Notes: generated by a model not told the origin, from the letters alone. A stretch of 64,000 nt of DNA from Caulobacter vibrioides (GCF_002858865.1 NZ_PJRR01000025.1:150031-214030), one strand, 5' to 3'. Shown: positions 1-9,809, numbered from the stretch's first letter. A program made the numbers and translations.

Positions 1-71
1 AGCACCAGCAACACGGCGGCGGCGGCGGCGATCTGGGCCCGGATCAGGGCGAGGGCGAACAGCTCGATCAT
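1..71 (-). CDS. N-terminus of a membrane protein, cut by the window edge
   Basis: An ATG on the minus strand at 71 opens a reading frame that runs off the left edge. The 23 visible residues begin MIELFALALIRAQ and continue as an Ala/Val/Leu-rich stretch, i.e. the start of a transmembrane segment. It diverges from glnE. The sequence resembles the start of M56 (BlaR1-type) membrane peptidases, but this is a weak impression from too few residues; I would not assign a function. Confidence 0.4.
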   Translation of the reverse strand, partial: MIELFALALIRAQIAAAAAVLLV

Positions 72-189
72 GGTCGCAGGCGGTCCTGGCCGTTTCTGAG
101 GTTCAATGGTTACAACTGTAATTTCTAACGTCAAGCGCCAGTCTCGCGCATCGCTTGTCGGAAAACGCAACGCAGGCCACCGTGGCGCC

Positions 190-3066
190 ATGAGCAAGCT
201 CGCCGATCGCCTCGCCCCCTGCGGCCCCGTCCTGGACCCCAAGGCCGCTGAGCGGGCGTATGAAGCGATCGCCAAGCGGGCCGGCGAGGCGATGGGCCAG
301 GTCGACGCGGCCTGGGGCAGCCTGGCGCCGGTGTTCGCCGCCTCGCCCTATCTGGCGGGCCTGGCGCGCCGCGACGGCAAGCGCTTGCCGAGGATCCTGG
401 GCGGCGATCCTGGCGAAACCTTGGCCGCCATCCTGGCCGCCGCCGAGGCCGTGGCCGCCGAGCCGGATTTCGAGACCGCGCGCCGGGGGCTGCGCGAGCT
501 GAAGGCCGACCTGCACCTGCTGACCGCGATCAGCGACCTCGGCGGCGTCTGGGACCTGGATCAGGTGACCGGCGCCCTGACGCGCTTCGCCGACGCGGTC
601 CTGCACGCGGCCTTGGCCCAGGCGGTCCGCCAGGAGGTGTCGCGCGGCGCCCTGACCCATGTCGGAGACGGGGCGGCGGGGCCTGCGCCCGGCCTCTTCT
701 GCGTGGCCATGGGCAAGCACGGCGCGTTCGAGCTGAACTATTCCAGCGATATCGACTTCTCGATCTTCTACGCGCCCGAGAAGTTGCCGGTCGCCGAAGG
801 GCACGAACCGCAGGCCGTGGCGGTGCGGATCGCCAACCATCTGGGCCGCATCCTGCAGGAGCGCACCGGCGACGGCTATGTCTTCCGGATCGACCTGCGC
901 CTGCGCCCGGACCCGTCCTCGACCCCGCCGGCCATGCCGGTCGATGCGGCCATGGACTACTATGAGAGCGTCGGCCAGAACTGGGAGCGGGCGGCCCACA
1001 TCAAGGCCCGGATCGCGGCCGGCGATGCGGCCAAGGGCGCGGCGTTCCTGGAGGGCCTGCAGCCGTTCATCTGGCGGCGGAACCTCGATTTTGCGGCCAT
1101 CGCCGACATCCACTCGATCAAGCGCCAGATCCACACCTACAAGGTCGACGACCGCCTGACCGCCAAGGGCGCGGACCTGAAGCTGGGGCGGGGCGGCATC
1201 CGCGAGATCGAGTTCTTCGTCCAGACCCAGCAGCTGATCCTGGGCGGCCGCCAGCCGGACCTGCGCAGCCCCCGCACGCTGGACGCGCTCCAGGCCCTGT
1301 CAGCCGCCGGCCACGTCACGCCCGAGGACGCCGCCTGGCTGACGCAGGCCTATAAGGACCTGCGGGCGCTGGAGCACCGCGCCCAGATGATCGCCGACGA
1401 CCAGACCCACAAGCTCCCGGAGTCCGACGTCGAGCGCAAGAAGGTCGCGGCCCTGTGGGGCGAGGGCAATCTGCGGGTGTTCGACGCCGCCGTCGGCAAG
1501 ATGCTGAAAGGCGTGAACCTGCGCTATGGCCGCCTGTTCGCCGGCGAGGAGGCGTTGTCCTCGCGCTTCGGCAGCCTGGTGTTCACCGGCGTCGAGGACG
1601 ATCCAGAGACCCTGGCCACCCTGAAGCGGATGGGCTTTTCCAGCCCCGAGCGGGTGGCCGCCACCATCCGGGGCTGGCACCATGGCCACATCGCCGCCAC
1701 CCGCACCGAGCGGGGGCGAGAGCTGTTCACCCGCCTGGCGCCGCGCCTCTTGGACGCCGCCAACGCCACCGGCGCGCCGGACCAGGCGTTCAACCGCTTT
1801 TCCGACTTCTTCAGCCGCCTGTCGTCGGGCGTGCAGATCCAGTCGCTGTTTCTGGCCCAGCCGCGCCTATTCGAGCTGATCGTCGAGGTCATGGCCTTCG
1901 CCCCGCGCCTGGCCGCCACCATGGCCAAGCGGCCGACCGCGCTGGACGCGCTCTTGGACCCGACCTTTTTCGGACCGATCGAGACCCCGGCGATCGCGCC
2001 GTGGGATCCGGAGGATTTCGAGGGGGCGATGGACGCCGCGCGTCGCCTGTTCCGCGACCAGAGCTTCCGCATCGGCGTGCGGGTGATGAGCGGGACCGCC
2101 GACGCCCGCGACATCGGCCGCGCCTTCGCCGAACTGGCCGACCTGATTATCGGCGGGCTGGCGCCGGCCGCCCTGGCCGAGGTCGAGCGGATCGGCGGCG
2201 CCTTCCCCGGCCAGGTGGCGGTGGTGGCGCTGGGCAAGGCCGGCTCGCGGGAGATGACGGCCAAGTCGGACCTTGATCTGATGACCCTCTACGCCGCCGA
2301 CGATCCGCGCGGCATGTCGACTCTCAAGGACTGGAGCGCGGAGGTTTTCTACGCCCGCCTCACCCAGCGCCTGACCTCGGCCCTGTCGGCGCCGACTGGG
2401 GAGGGGACGCTGTACGAGGTCGATCTGAAGCTTCGCCCCTCGGGAACCAAGGGGCCGGTGGCGGTCAGTTTCGCGGCCTTCGAGCACTACTACGAGCGTG
2501 AGGCCGAGACCTGGGAGCTCTTGGCCTTGACCCGGGCGCGGGTGGTGTGGGCCAGCTCGCCGGAGTTCAAGGCGCGGGCCGAGGGGGCGATCGCCGCGGC
2601 GCTGCGGCGTCCGCGCGCGTGGAAGAAGACCGTCACCGACGTCATCGAGATGCGCCAGCTGATGGAGCGCGAGCGGCCGGGCAAGGGCGACTGGGACCTG
2701 AAGCTCGACCCCGGCGGCCTGGTGGACATCGAGTTCGCCGCCCAGTTCCTGCAACTGGCCCATGCGGCGGCGGACGGGCCGCTGCGACAGAACACCGGCG
2801 AGGCGCTGGCGGCGCTGCGCGAGGCGGGCCTGGCTGACGCGGGCGCGTTGAGCCGACTGGAGGCGGCCTGGCGGCTGGAGCAGGACCTTTCGCAGCTGAT
2901 CAAGGTGGCGCTGGAAGACGGCGCTGACGTCGAGGTCGAGCCCAAGGCCTTCAAGGCCCTGCTGGCCAAGGCGGGCGGCGTGGCCCAGTTCAAGTCGCTC
3001 AAGCCCAAGCTCGCCAAGGCCAAGGCCGAGGCCCGGGCGGCCTATGAGGCGGTGGTGAAGGGGTAG
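190..3066 (+). CDS. glnE: glutamine synthetase adenylyltransferase / adenylyl-removing enzyme
   Basis: Bifunctional enzyme that adenylylates and deadenylylates glutamine synthetase in response to the PII signal, shutting glutamine synthesis down when nitrogen is plentiful; cytoplasmic. About 958 residues, the normal family length. It carries the two nucleotidyltransferase cores of GlnE: an N-terminal one at about residues 175-194 (GKHGAFELNYSSDIDFSIFY) and a C-terminal one near residue 680 (GKAGSREMTAKSDLDL), each with the paired Asp of the D-x-D metal site. The frame is open from 106, but I chose ATG 190 because MSKLADRLAPCG is where family-like sequence starts and the extra 28 residues look like non-coding sequence; no clear ribosome site decides it. 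The gene diverges from the fragment at the left edge. Confidence 0.95.
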   Translation: MSKLADRLAPCGPVLDPKAAERAYEAIAKRAGEAMGQVDAAWGSLAPVFAASPYLAGLARRDGKRLPRILGGDPGETLAAILAAAEAVAAEPDFETARRGLRELKADLHLLTAISDLGGVWDLDQVTGALTRFADAVLHAALAQAVRQEVSRGALTHVGDGAAGPAPGLFCVAMGKHGAFELNYSSDIDFSIFYAPEKLPVAEGHEPQAVAVRIANHLGRILQERTGDGYVFRIDLRLRPDPSSTPPAMPVDAAMDYYESVGQNWERAAHIKARIAAGDAAKGAAFLEGLQPFIWRRNLDFAAIADIHSIKRQIHTYKVDDRLTAKGADLKLGRGGIREIEFFVQTQQLILGGRQPDLRSPRTLDALQALSAAGHVTPEDAAWLTQAYKDLRALEHRAQMIADDQTHKLPESDVERKKVAALWGEGNLRVFDAAVGKMLKGVNLRYGRLFAGEEALSSRFGSLVFTGVEDDPETLATLKRMGFSSPERVAATIRGWHHGHIAATRTERGRELFTRLAPRLLDAANATGAPDQAFNRFSDFFSRLSSGVQIQSLFLAQPRLFELIVEVMAFAPRLAATMAKRPTALDALLDPTFFGPIETPAIAPWDPEDFEGAMDAARRLFRDQSFRIGVRVMSGTADARDIGRAFAELADLIIGGLAPAALAEVERIGGAFPGQVAVVALGKAGSREMTAKSDLDLMTLYAADDPRGMSTLKDWSAEVFYARLTQRLTSALSAPTGEGTLYEVDLKLRPSGTKGPVAVSFAAFEHYYEREAETWELLALTRARVVWASSPEFKARAEGAIAAALRRPRAWKKTVTDVIEMRQLMERERPGKGDWDLKLDPGGLVDIEFAAQFLQLAHAAADGPLRQNTGEALAALREAGLADAGALSRLEAAWRLEQDLSQLIKVALEDGADVEVEPKAFKALLAKAGGVAQFKSLKPKLAKAKAEARAAYEAVVKG

Positions 3067-3072
3067 GGCGAA

Positions 3073-3203
3073 CGCCCCCTCCGTCTCGTCGCTTCGCGCC
3101 GATCCACCTCCCCCGCAAGCGGGGCAGGAGGGCGGAGTGTCATCCTCCTCCCTCGTGAAACGGGGGAGGTGGCGCGCGGCGCAGCCGCGTGACGGAGGGG
3201 GCG
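3073..3203. repeat. intergenic palindromic repeat, family A copy 1
   Basis: Ends are a 13-bp inverted repeat, CGCCCCCTCCGTC at 3073-3085 and its exact complement at 3191-3203. Inside are a C/G-block hairpin (CACCTCCCCCG with GGGGGAGGTGG) and a GCGCGGCGCAGCCGCG segment. The same modules recur near 9.4, 15.8, 24.4 and 30.0 kb, always between genes. It lies between glnE and the EF-hand gene and has no coding potential. Confidence 0.75.
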
Positions 3204-3300
3204 CTCGGAATTTCTCGACCAACCCGCGACGGAATCCCCGACGTCCCACGTTTCACGCTCCATGGGATGGGCTGTCCAGCTTTTGGAGACCTTGCGTCTG

Positions 3301-3708
3301 ATGATGAAACACACCCTGATCGCGGCCGGCGCCCTGCTGACCCTGGCCGCGCCGGCCTTGGCCCAGACCCCCGCACCGACCGGCATGACGCTGGCGCAAT
3401 TCCAGGCCAAGAACGGCGACAAGATGTTCTCGCGCCTCGACACCAACAAGGACGGGAAGATCTCGCCGGACGAGTTCGCCAGTCTGCGCAAGCAGAACCC
3501 AGAGGCCGACGCCAAGGCCGAGAAGGCCGGAAAGCGCGGTCCGCGGATGTTCGCGCGCTTCGACGCCGACAAGGACGGCGCGCTCTCCAGGACCGAGGCT
3601 AACGCCGTGATGGCCATGCGTTTCAAGCGGATGGACGCCAACAATGATGGCGTTCTGACGCTTGAGGAGTTGAGCGCCAGGGGCGGCGGGGCCAAGGTCG
3701 GAGTCTGA
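3301..3708 (+). CDS. secreted EF-hand calcium-binding protein
   Basis: A 135-residue exported protein. Residues 1-22 are a signal peptide (MMKHTLIAAGALL, cleavage likely after ALAQ). Three EF-hand loops follow: DTNKDGKISPDEF near residue 47, DADKDGALSRTEA near 89 and DANNDGVLTLEEL near 112, each with the Asp/Asn at loop positions 1, 3 and 5 and an acidic residue at 12 (the second loop has Glu at 12), so calcium binding is likely. ATG 3301 (or 3304) is preferred over the upstream in-frame start at 3262, which would bury the signal peptide. It ends 26 bp before a sigma factor gene on the same strand, so the four genes from here to 5390 may be one operon. Calcium-dependent signalling is an inference from that position only. 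Confidence 0.85.
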   Translation: MMKHTLIAAGALLTLAAPALAQTPAPTGMTLAQFQAKNGDKMFSRLDTNKDGKISPDEFASLRKQNPEADAKAEKAGKRGPRMFARFDADKDGALSRTEANAVMAMRFKRMDANNDGVLTLEELSARGGGAKVGV

Positions 3709-3734
3709 TGACGACGTGCGCGGCGAGCTGAGGT

Positions 3735-4295
3735 TTGGTCTCCGACGGGAACGATCCCGACGAAGCCTTGCTGGCGGGGGTGGGACGGGGCGACCCGACC
3801 GCCGTACGAACCCTGCTGGACCGGCGCTTGCCGCGCATTCTTGCGCTGGCCCGGCGGATGCTGAACGACGCGGGCGAGGCCGAGGACGTGGCCCAGGAGA
3901 CATTCCTGCGCGCCTGGAAGCAGGCGCGGGGCTGGAAGCCGGGCGGCGCCCGCTTCGACACCTGGCTGCACCGTGTGGCGCTGAATCTCTGCTACGACCG
4001 CTTGCGTCGCAAGCGGGAGGTCGTCACGGATACGCCGCCGGAACAGGTCGACACCGGTCCCGCGCCGGATGCGGGCCTGCTGGGCGCAGACCTGTCGCGG
4101 CGCGTCGAGGCGGCGCTGGCGGCTCTGCCGGCGCGTCAACGCGAGGCGATCGTGCTGTGCCACCACCAGGGGCTTGGCAATATCGAGGCGGCGGGGTTGA
4201 TGGAGATCAGCGTCGAGGCGCTGGAAAGTCTGCTCTCGCGAGGGCGTCGGGCGCTGAAGGCGTCGCTGGCGGATCTGGCGCGAGGCGAAGAGTGA
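3735..4295 (+). CDS. ECF-type RNA polymerase sigma factor
   Basis: A 186-residue group 4 sigma factor. Region 2 spans roughly residues 20-85 with the typical EAEDVAQETFLRAWK core-binding helix and DTWLHRVALNLCYDRLRR; region 4 (about 125-180) contains LPARQREAIVLCHHQG and a helix-turn-helix ending in LLSRGRRALK. The start is a TTG at 3735: the ATG overlapping the preceding stop (3708) runs into TGA at 3729, and no ATG or GTG lies between it and the first conserved residues. The GAGG just upstream is unusually close to the TTG, so the start is not settled. The next two genes look like its membrane anti-sigma factor and a periplasmic sensor. Subgroup and target promoters cannot be told from the sequence. 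Confidence 0.9.
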   Translation: MVSDGNDPDEALLAGVGRGDPTAVRTLLDRRLPRILALARRMLNDAGEAEDVAQETFLRAWKQARGWKPGGARFDTWLHRVALNLCYDRLRRKREVVTDTPPEQVDTGPAPDAGLLGADLSRRVEAALAALPARQREAIVLCHHQGLGNIEAAGLMEISVEALESLLSRGRRALKASLADLARGEE

Positions 4296-4311
4296 TGAAG
4301 GAGGCCTGCTG

Positions 4312-4764
4312 ATGACGGCGGCCAGCATGTCTGTCGCGCGCTTCGAGGCGCTGGCGCAGACCTTTGGCGGTGAGATCGCCCGCTGGCCCGAGGGCGAGCG
4401 TGAGGCCGCGCGCGCGCTGCTCGCCGCCGATCCCGATCGGCTGTCGCCTGTTCTGACCGAAGCCTCTCAGCTGGATCGCCTGCTGGATCTCGCGCCGGCC
4501 CAGGCCCTGGACGCGGCGTTGCTGGGCCGCCTGATCGCCGCCGCACCCCGCGCGCCGAACGCTACGCGCCGCTGGATCACGGGGCTTTCCGCCGCCTTCG
4601 GCCTGTCGGCGGCGGCGTTGGCGGGGGTGCTGGCCGGGATCGCGATCGGCGGCCACATCCAGCCGCCCGCCGTCCTTGCGCCCGCCGGCCAAGCCGAGGT
4701 GGTCACGGCGGCCGACGTCTCCAACGACCTGCAGGACGCCCTTGAGGAGTCTTCCGCGCTATGA
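4312..4764 (+). CDS. single-span membrane protein, probable anti-sigma factor
   Basis: A 150-residue protein with a soluble N-terminal half (about residues 1-85), one hydrophobic segment at about 89-113 (WITGLSAAFGLSAAALAGVL) and a short C-terminal tail. It begins 16 bp after the sigma gene and its stop overlaps the next start (ATGA), so it should be co-translated with both. A cytoplasmic sigma-binding half plus one membrane span is the layout of many anti-sigma factors, but no zinc-binding ZAS motif (HxxxCxxC) is present. The anti-sigma role is inferred from position and topology. Confidence 0.6.
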   Translation: MTAASMSVARFEALAQTFGGEIARWPEGEREAARALLAADPDRLSPVLTEASQLDRLLDLAPAQALDAALLGRLIAAAPRAPNATRRWITGLSAAFGLSAAALAGVLAGIAIGGHIQPPAVLAPAGQAEVVTAADVSNDLQDALEESSAL

Positions 4765-5390
4765 GCCTTCCGCGTCCGCTGCTGATCGGGCTCATCGCGT
4801 CGGGGGCCCTGAACGTCTTCCTGATCGGGGGCGTCGCAGGGGTGACCTATGTGCGCCTGTCGACTCCGCCCGCCAGCGTGGTCGCTTCCACCTCGCCCAT
4901 GCCGTCCGCGGCCCCGGCGATGACGACCCCGGCCGAGCGTCAGCCGGATCCGGCCCTGGCCGCAGCGCCGGTCCGCCAAGCCGTTGAACGCGCCGCCAGG
5001 CCTGTGGCCCCGCAGGCGCAGAGCCCGGGCTCCGTCGATCGACCGGCCCGCCCGCCGCTGTGGACCGCCGGCGAAGCCCTGTCGCCGGAAAACCGTCGAG
5101 GTCTGCGCCAGGCCCTGCGCGCCGCCAACCAGAAGAACATGCCGATCACCCAGCGTGCGCGGGCTGAACGCCGGGCCGCTCTGGCGGCGCTGGCCTCGCC
5201 CGGATTTGATGCGGCCGAGGTCTCGCGTCGGCTGGCGACGGCGCGCGATCTGGAAATCCAGGCGCGGGGGAACGTCGAGACCGCCCTGGCCACCTTCGCC
5301 GCGACCCTTTCGCCTCAGGAGCGGGCCGCTCTGGCCCAGGGGCTGTCAGAGGTCTATGCGCCAAGGCAGCCGCGTCGGGGCGAGGAATAA
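4761..5390 (+). CDS. membrane-anchored periplasmic protein of the metal-resistance (CnrR/ZraP/Spy-like) type
   Basis: A 209-residue protein with an N-terminal membrane anchor (about residues 5-32), a Pro/Ala-rich linker to about residue 100, then an all-helical domain. That domain is rich in Arg, Gln and Ala with ERRAALAALASPGFDAAEVSRR and an LSPQERAALAQGL end, the pattern of periplasmic heavy-metal resistance proteins. It overlaps the preceding gene by 4 nt. In Cnr-type systems such a protein senses periplasmic metal and controls release of the sigma factor; that role here is inferred from synteny. No His-rich metal site is obvious, so the ligand is unknown. Confidence 0.6.
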   Translation: MSLPRPLLIGLIASGALNVFLIGGVAGVTYVRLSTPPASVVASTSPMPSAAPAMTTPAERQPDPALAAAPVRQAVERAARPVAPQAQSPGSVDRPARPPLWTAGEALSPENRRGLRQALRAANQKNMPITQRARAERRAALAALASPGFDAAEVSRRLATARDLEIQARGNVETALATFAATLSPQERAALAQGLSEVYAPRQPRRGEE

Positions 5391-5459
5391 TCGCTCCGCG
5401 ACGTAACCAAACTCCGGGTTGTTGCGTATCACGGGCGTATGCCGCCTCGGAGCGTCCCC

Positions 5460-6380
5460 ATGCTGATCCGCCACGCCCCTGACCTGACCGACAACGACGT
5501 CACCGACCACAGCCTCTATCTCAAGCGCCGAACCTTGATGGCCGGCGTCGCGGGCCTGGGCGTCGCCGGCGCGTCGGCGAGCCACGCCCAGGCGGGGCTG
5601 ACCTACAGCCGGGGGTTCTCGACCACCGAAAAGCCGACCTCGAAAGAGGACATCACCACCTACAACAACTTCTATGAGTTCGGCGTCGACAAGAGCGATC
5701 CGGCCGAAAACTCGGGCAAGTTCAAGCCGCGTCCCTGGACGGTGCGCATCGACGGCGCCTGCGAGGCCCCGCGCACGGTCGGCATCGAGGATCTGATCGG
5801 CAAGAACAAGCTCGAAGAGCGCATCTACCGCATGCGCTGCGTCGAGGGCTGGTCGATGGTCATTCCCTGGGTCGGCTTCCCGCTGAAGGACCTGCTGGCC
5901 AGCGTCAAACCGACCTCCAGGGCCAAGTTCGTGGCGTTCGAGACGGTGATGCGGCCCTCCGAAATGCCGGGCCAGGCCTGGAACACGCTGGACTGGCCCT
6001 ATCGCGAAGGCCTGCGCATCGACGAGGCCATGCACCCGCTGACCCTGATGGCCGTGGGCCTCTATGGCGACGTGCTGCCCAACCAGAACGGCGCGCCGCT
6101 GCGGCTGGTCGTGCCGTGGAAGTACGGCTTCAAGGGCATCAAGTCGATTGTCCGGATCAGCCTGGTGGAGAAGCAGCCCGTGACGTCCTGGAACGTCCTG
6201 GCCCCGCGCGAATACGGCTTCTATTCCAACGTCAATCCGGCCGTGGACCATCCCCGCTGGTCCCAGGCCACCGAACGCCGCATCGGCGAGTTCCGCCGCC
6301 GCGAGACCCTGGCCTTCAACGGCTATGGCGAGTGGGTGGCGGACATGTACCGGGGCATGGACCTGAAGCGGTTCTATTGA
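5460..6380 (+). CDS. msrP: protein-methionine-sulfoxide reductase, molybdopterin subunit
   Basis: Periplasmic molybdoenzyme (YedY family) that reduces methionine sulfoxide in oxidised envelope proteins, fed with electrons by MsrQ. About 306 residues. A Tat signal lies near the N-terminus ([16 protein letters not shown], residues 22-37). The [11 protein letters not shown] segment is typical of the family, and Cys127 in YRMRCVEGW is the expected molybdenum ligand. ATG 5460 is preferred; an upstream in-frame ATG at 5439 adds seven residues. The partner msrQ follows 135 bp downstream, with a palindromic repeat in between. Confidence 0.93.
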   Translation: MLIRHAPDLTDNDVTDHSLYLKRRTLMAGVAGLGVAGASASHAQAGLTYSRGFSTTEKPTSKEDITTYNNFYEFGVDKSDPAENSGKFKPRPWTVRIDGACEAPRTVGIEDLIGKNKLEERIYRMRCVEGWSMVIPWVGFPLKDLLASVKPTSRAKFVAFETVMRPSEMPGQAWNTLDWPYREGLRIDEAMHPLTLMAVGLYGDVLPNQNGAPLRLVVPWKYGFKGIKSIVRISLVEKQPVTSWNVLAPREYGFYSNVNPAVDHPRWSQATERRIGEFRRRETLAFNGYGEWVADMYRGMDLKRFY

Positions 6381-6385
6381 TGGTG

Positions 6386-6500
6386 GTGTCATCCCGGACG
6401 GCCCGAAGGGACGATCCGGGACCCAGGGGCGGCGCGCACGGCGTTTCGTCACCCCCTGGGTCCCGGCTCTCCGCGCGATGCGCTGCGGCCGGGATGACAC
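6386..6500. repeat. intergenic palindromic repeat, family B copy 1
   Basis: Bounded by a perfect 12-bp inverted repeat: GTGTCATCCCGG at 6386-6397 and CCGGGATGACAC at 6489-6500. Inner arms also pair (GGGACCCAGGGG against CCCCTGGGTCCC). A second copy is at 8516-8603. It separates msrP from msrQ, which in most genomes are directly adjacent, so it may end or stabilise the msrP transcript. Confidence 0.75.
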
Positions 6501-6515
6501 GCGTTGGGTGATGCT

Positions 6516-7142
6516 ATGAGTTCCGTTCGCAAACGCCCCTCCAAGCTCCAGGACACCCTCGTCTACGGCCTGGTCTGGCTGGCCTGTTTTGCGCCGCTGG
6601 CCTGGCTGGCGTGGCGCGGTTATGCGGGGGAGCTGGGCGCCAACCCGATCGACAAGCTGATCCGCGAGCTGGGTGAATGGGGCCTGCGGCTGTTGCTGGT
6701 GGGCCTGGCCATCACGCCGGCGGCGCGGATCCTGAAGATGCCCCGCCTCATGCGGTTCCGCCGCACCGTCGGCCTGTTCGCCTTCGCCTATGTGGCCCTG
6801 CATCTGCTGGCCTATGTCGGCATTGACCTGTTCTTTGACTGGAACCAGCTGTGGAAGGACATTCTCAAGCGGCCGTTCATCACCCTGGGGATGCTGGGCT
6901 TTGTGCTGCTGATCCCGCTGGCGATCACCTCGACCAACGGCTGGGTGATCCGCATGGGACGGGCCGCGTGGAGCCGGCTACACACGCTGGTCTATCTGAT
7001 CGTGCCGCTGGGCGTGGCCCACTACTACCTGCTGGTCAAGGCCGACCACCGGCCGCCGATCATCTACGGCGCGGTGTTTGTGGCGTTGATGCTGTGGCGG
7101 GTTTGGGAGGGGCGGCGGACGGCCTCTAAATCCTCCCCCTAG
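6516..7142 (+). CDS. msrQ: MsrP-associated haem-binding membrane subunit
   Basis: Integral membrane cytochrome b subunit (YedZ family, ferric reductase-like fold) that passes quinone-derived electrons to MsrP. About 208 residues with six hydrophobic segments and conserved-looking His residues within helices (for example in AYVALHLLAYVG and SRLHTLVYLIVPLGVAHYYL). ATG 6516 is preferred over an in-frame TTG at 6504. The last codons and the TAG stop lie inside a strong hairpin (7129-7154), so the final Lys-Ser-Ser-Pro is partly dictated by that element. Confidence 0.92.
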   Translation: MSSVRKRPSKLQDTLVYGLVWLACFAPLAWLAWRGYAGELGANPIDKLIRELGEWGLRLLLVGLAITPAARILKMPRLMRFRRTVGLFAFAYVALHLLAYVGIDLFFDWNQLWKDILKRPFITLGMLGFVLLIPLAITSTNGWVIRMGRAAWSRLHTLVYLIVPLGVAHYYLLVKADHRPPIIYGAVFVALMLWRVWEGRRTASKSSP

Positions 7143-7154
7143 CGGGGGAGGATT
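7129..7154. terminator. hairpin between convergent msrQ and dipeptidase genes
   Basis: AATCCTCCCCC (7129-7139), loop TAGC, then the exact complement GGGGGAGGATT (7144-7154): an 11-bp stem. The loop holds the msrQ stop codon. No U-run follows on either strand, so intrinsic termination is plausible rather than certain; the same hairpin module occurs in the family A repeats. Confidence 0.5.
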
Positions 7155-7163
7155 GGAGCGCGC

Positions 7164-8471
<1,308 letters not shown>

Positions 8472-8515
8472 TCAGGCGTCAAGCTGGACGCAGGAAGCAT
8501 TGGGCCTAAAAGCCG

Positions 8516-8603
8516 TGTCATCCCGGGCGAAGACCCGGGACCGCCGAAAAACTGAGCGTTTGCTGCGATCCCGGCTCTCCGCTGCGCTGCGGCCGGGATG
8601 ACA
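8516..8603. repeat. intergenic palindromic repeat, family B copy 2
   Basis: TGTCATCCCGG at 8516-8526 pairs with CCGGGATGACA at 8593-8603; an inner GGGAC / GATCCCGGCTCTCCGC segment is shared with copy 1. It lies between radC's 3' end and the dipeptidase's 5' end. No coding potential. Confidence 0.75.
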
Positions 8604-8611
8604 GGGCAAGG

Positions 8612-9385
8612 TCACATCAGCCCCAGCGCCTTGAAGCTGGCCACGCCGTCGCGACCGACCACCAAATGATCATGCACGGCGATCTTCAGGGCTTTTCCGG
8701 CCTCGACGATCTGCTTGGTCATGTCGATGTCGGGGCGCGAGGGGGTCGGATCGCCCGACGGGTGGTTGTGCAGAATGATGATGTTGCTGGAGGAGAGCTC
8801 CAGCGCCCGGCGCATCACCTCGCGCGGATAGACGGGGGCGTGATCGACCGTGCCGCGGTTCAGCACCTCGTCGGCGATCAGCTGGTTTTTCTTGTCGAGG
8901 AACAGCACCCGGAACTGCTCGCGCGACTCGTTGGCCAGGGCCACGCGGACATAGGCCAAAAGAGCGCTCCACGAGCTGATCACCGGCCGCTTGGCGATCT
9001 TGTCGCGGCCGGCGCGCAGCGTGACTTCGTGCAGCAGCTTCAGATCCATGGCCGCCGCCTCGCCGACGCCTTGCACGGTGCGCAGCTCCTCGACCGTCGC
9101 GCCCAGCACCCCGTCCAGTGAGCCGAACCGGGTCAGCAGCGCCTTGGCCAGCGGCTTGACGTCGCCGCGCGGGAAGGTGCGGAACAGGAAAAGCTCGATC
9201 AGCTCATAGTCGGGCAGGGCGACGAACCCGCCCTTGGCGGCCCGCTCACGCAGGCGTTCGCGGTGGCCCAGATGATGGGCGTGGGCGGACTTGCGGGCGG
9301 GCTTGGGCGGCAGGGTTTTGGCGGCGGGGGCGGCCTGCTCATCCGCCGCGCCGTCGGAGATCGCCAGGGAAGAAACACTGACCAT
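8612..9385 (-). CDS. radC: RadC-family JAB-domain protein
   Basis: A 257-residue RadC homologue. The N-terminal half has a helix-hairpin-helix (VQGVGEAAAMDLKLL, about 104-118); the C-terminal MPN/JAB domain shows the metal motif H206-x-H208 with Ser216 and Asp219 (HNHPSGDPTPSRPDID), plus Glu189 upstream. The family looks like a metal-dependent hydrolase, but its role is unresolved; the old link to DNA repair is doubtful. It is downstream of map on the same strand, a common alphaproteobacterial arrangement, though here two small membrane-protein genes and a repeat intervene. Confidence 0.88.
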   Translation of the reverse strand: MVSVSSLAISDGAADEQAAPAAKTLPPKPARKSAHAHHLGHRERLRERAAKGGFVALPDYELIELFLFRTFPRGDVKPLAKALLTRFGSLDGVLGATVEELRTVQGVGEAAAMDLKLLHEVTLRAGRDKIAKRPVISSWSALLAYVRVALANESREQFRVLFLDKKNQLIADEVLNRGTVDHAPVYPREVMRRALELSSSNIIILHNHPSGDPTPSRPDIDMTKQIVEAGKALKIAVHDHLVVGRDGVASFKALGLM

Positions 9386-9443
9386 GCCGCCCTCGACTCT
9401 ACGCGAAGAGTAGGCGGCTTATCGCTCAGGTTGTCTAGCGCTA

Positions 9444-9560
9444 AATCCTCCCCCAATGGGGGAGGCGTCGGCTCGCAGAGACGACGGAGGGGGAGGGACA
9501 AGGTCAGCAAGACTTCCCCTCCGTCCGCTGCGCGGACACCTCCCCCATTGGGGGAGGATT
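9444..9560. repeat. intergenic palindromic repeat, family A copy 2
   Basis: Terminal inverted repeat of 22 bp without a mismatch: the arm at 9444-9465 (AATCCTCCCCCAATGGGGGA and two further bases) is the exact complement of 9539-9560. Each arm is itself a small hairpin. The centre carries GACGGAGGGGGAGGG and CCCTCCGTCCGCTGCGCGGAC modules shared with the other copies. Confidence 0.8.
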
Positions 9561-9566
9561 GGGGGA

Positions 9567-9809
9567 TCAGCCCTCCAAGCGCGTGGGACGATACGCCGAC
9601 GGCGTCCGGTTCTGGCGCGCCAGCATCGTTTTGATGAGGGGGACGCCAGCGGAGAAGAACCACAACATCGCGACTGTGCCGGCCGTCGTCACCCACTGTT
9701 CGTAGGATGTTTCACCGCGACGCCATTGGATGAAGGTCCAGCCGACCAGCGCTAACCAAAGGCTCGGGATGACCACCCACGCAAACAGCGCATAGACACG
9801 CTTTCGCAT
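9567..9809 (-). CDS. small two-span membrane protein, unknown function
   Basis: An 80-residue protein (MRKRVYALFAWVVIPSLW...) with two hydrophobic segments at about residues 5-27 and 40-60 and a basic tail. ATG 9809 shares one base with the stop of the upstream gene (TGATG), which argues for translational coupling and for this start rather than longer in-frame ones. I do not recognise the family. Base composition is lower in GC than the neighbours. Confidence 0.6.
   Translation of the reverse strand: MRKRVYALFAWVVIPSLWLALVGWTFIQWRRGETSYEQWVTTAGTVAMLWFFSAGVPLIKTMLARQNRTPSAYRPTRLEG

Noticed and set aside
3708..3731. ATG overlapping the EF-hand stop as start of the sigma factor
   Set aside because: In frame with the sigma gene but ends in TGA at 3729 after seven codons.
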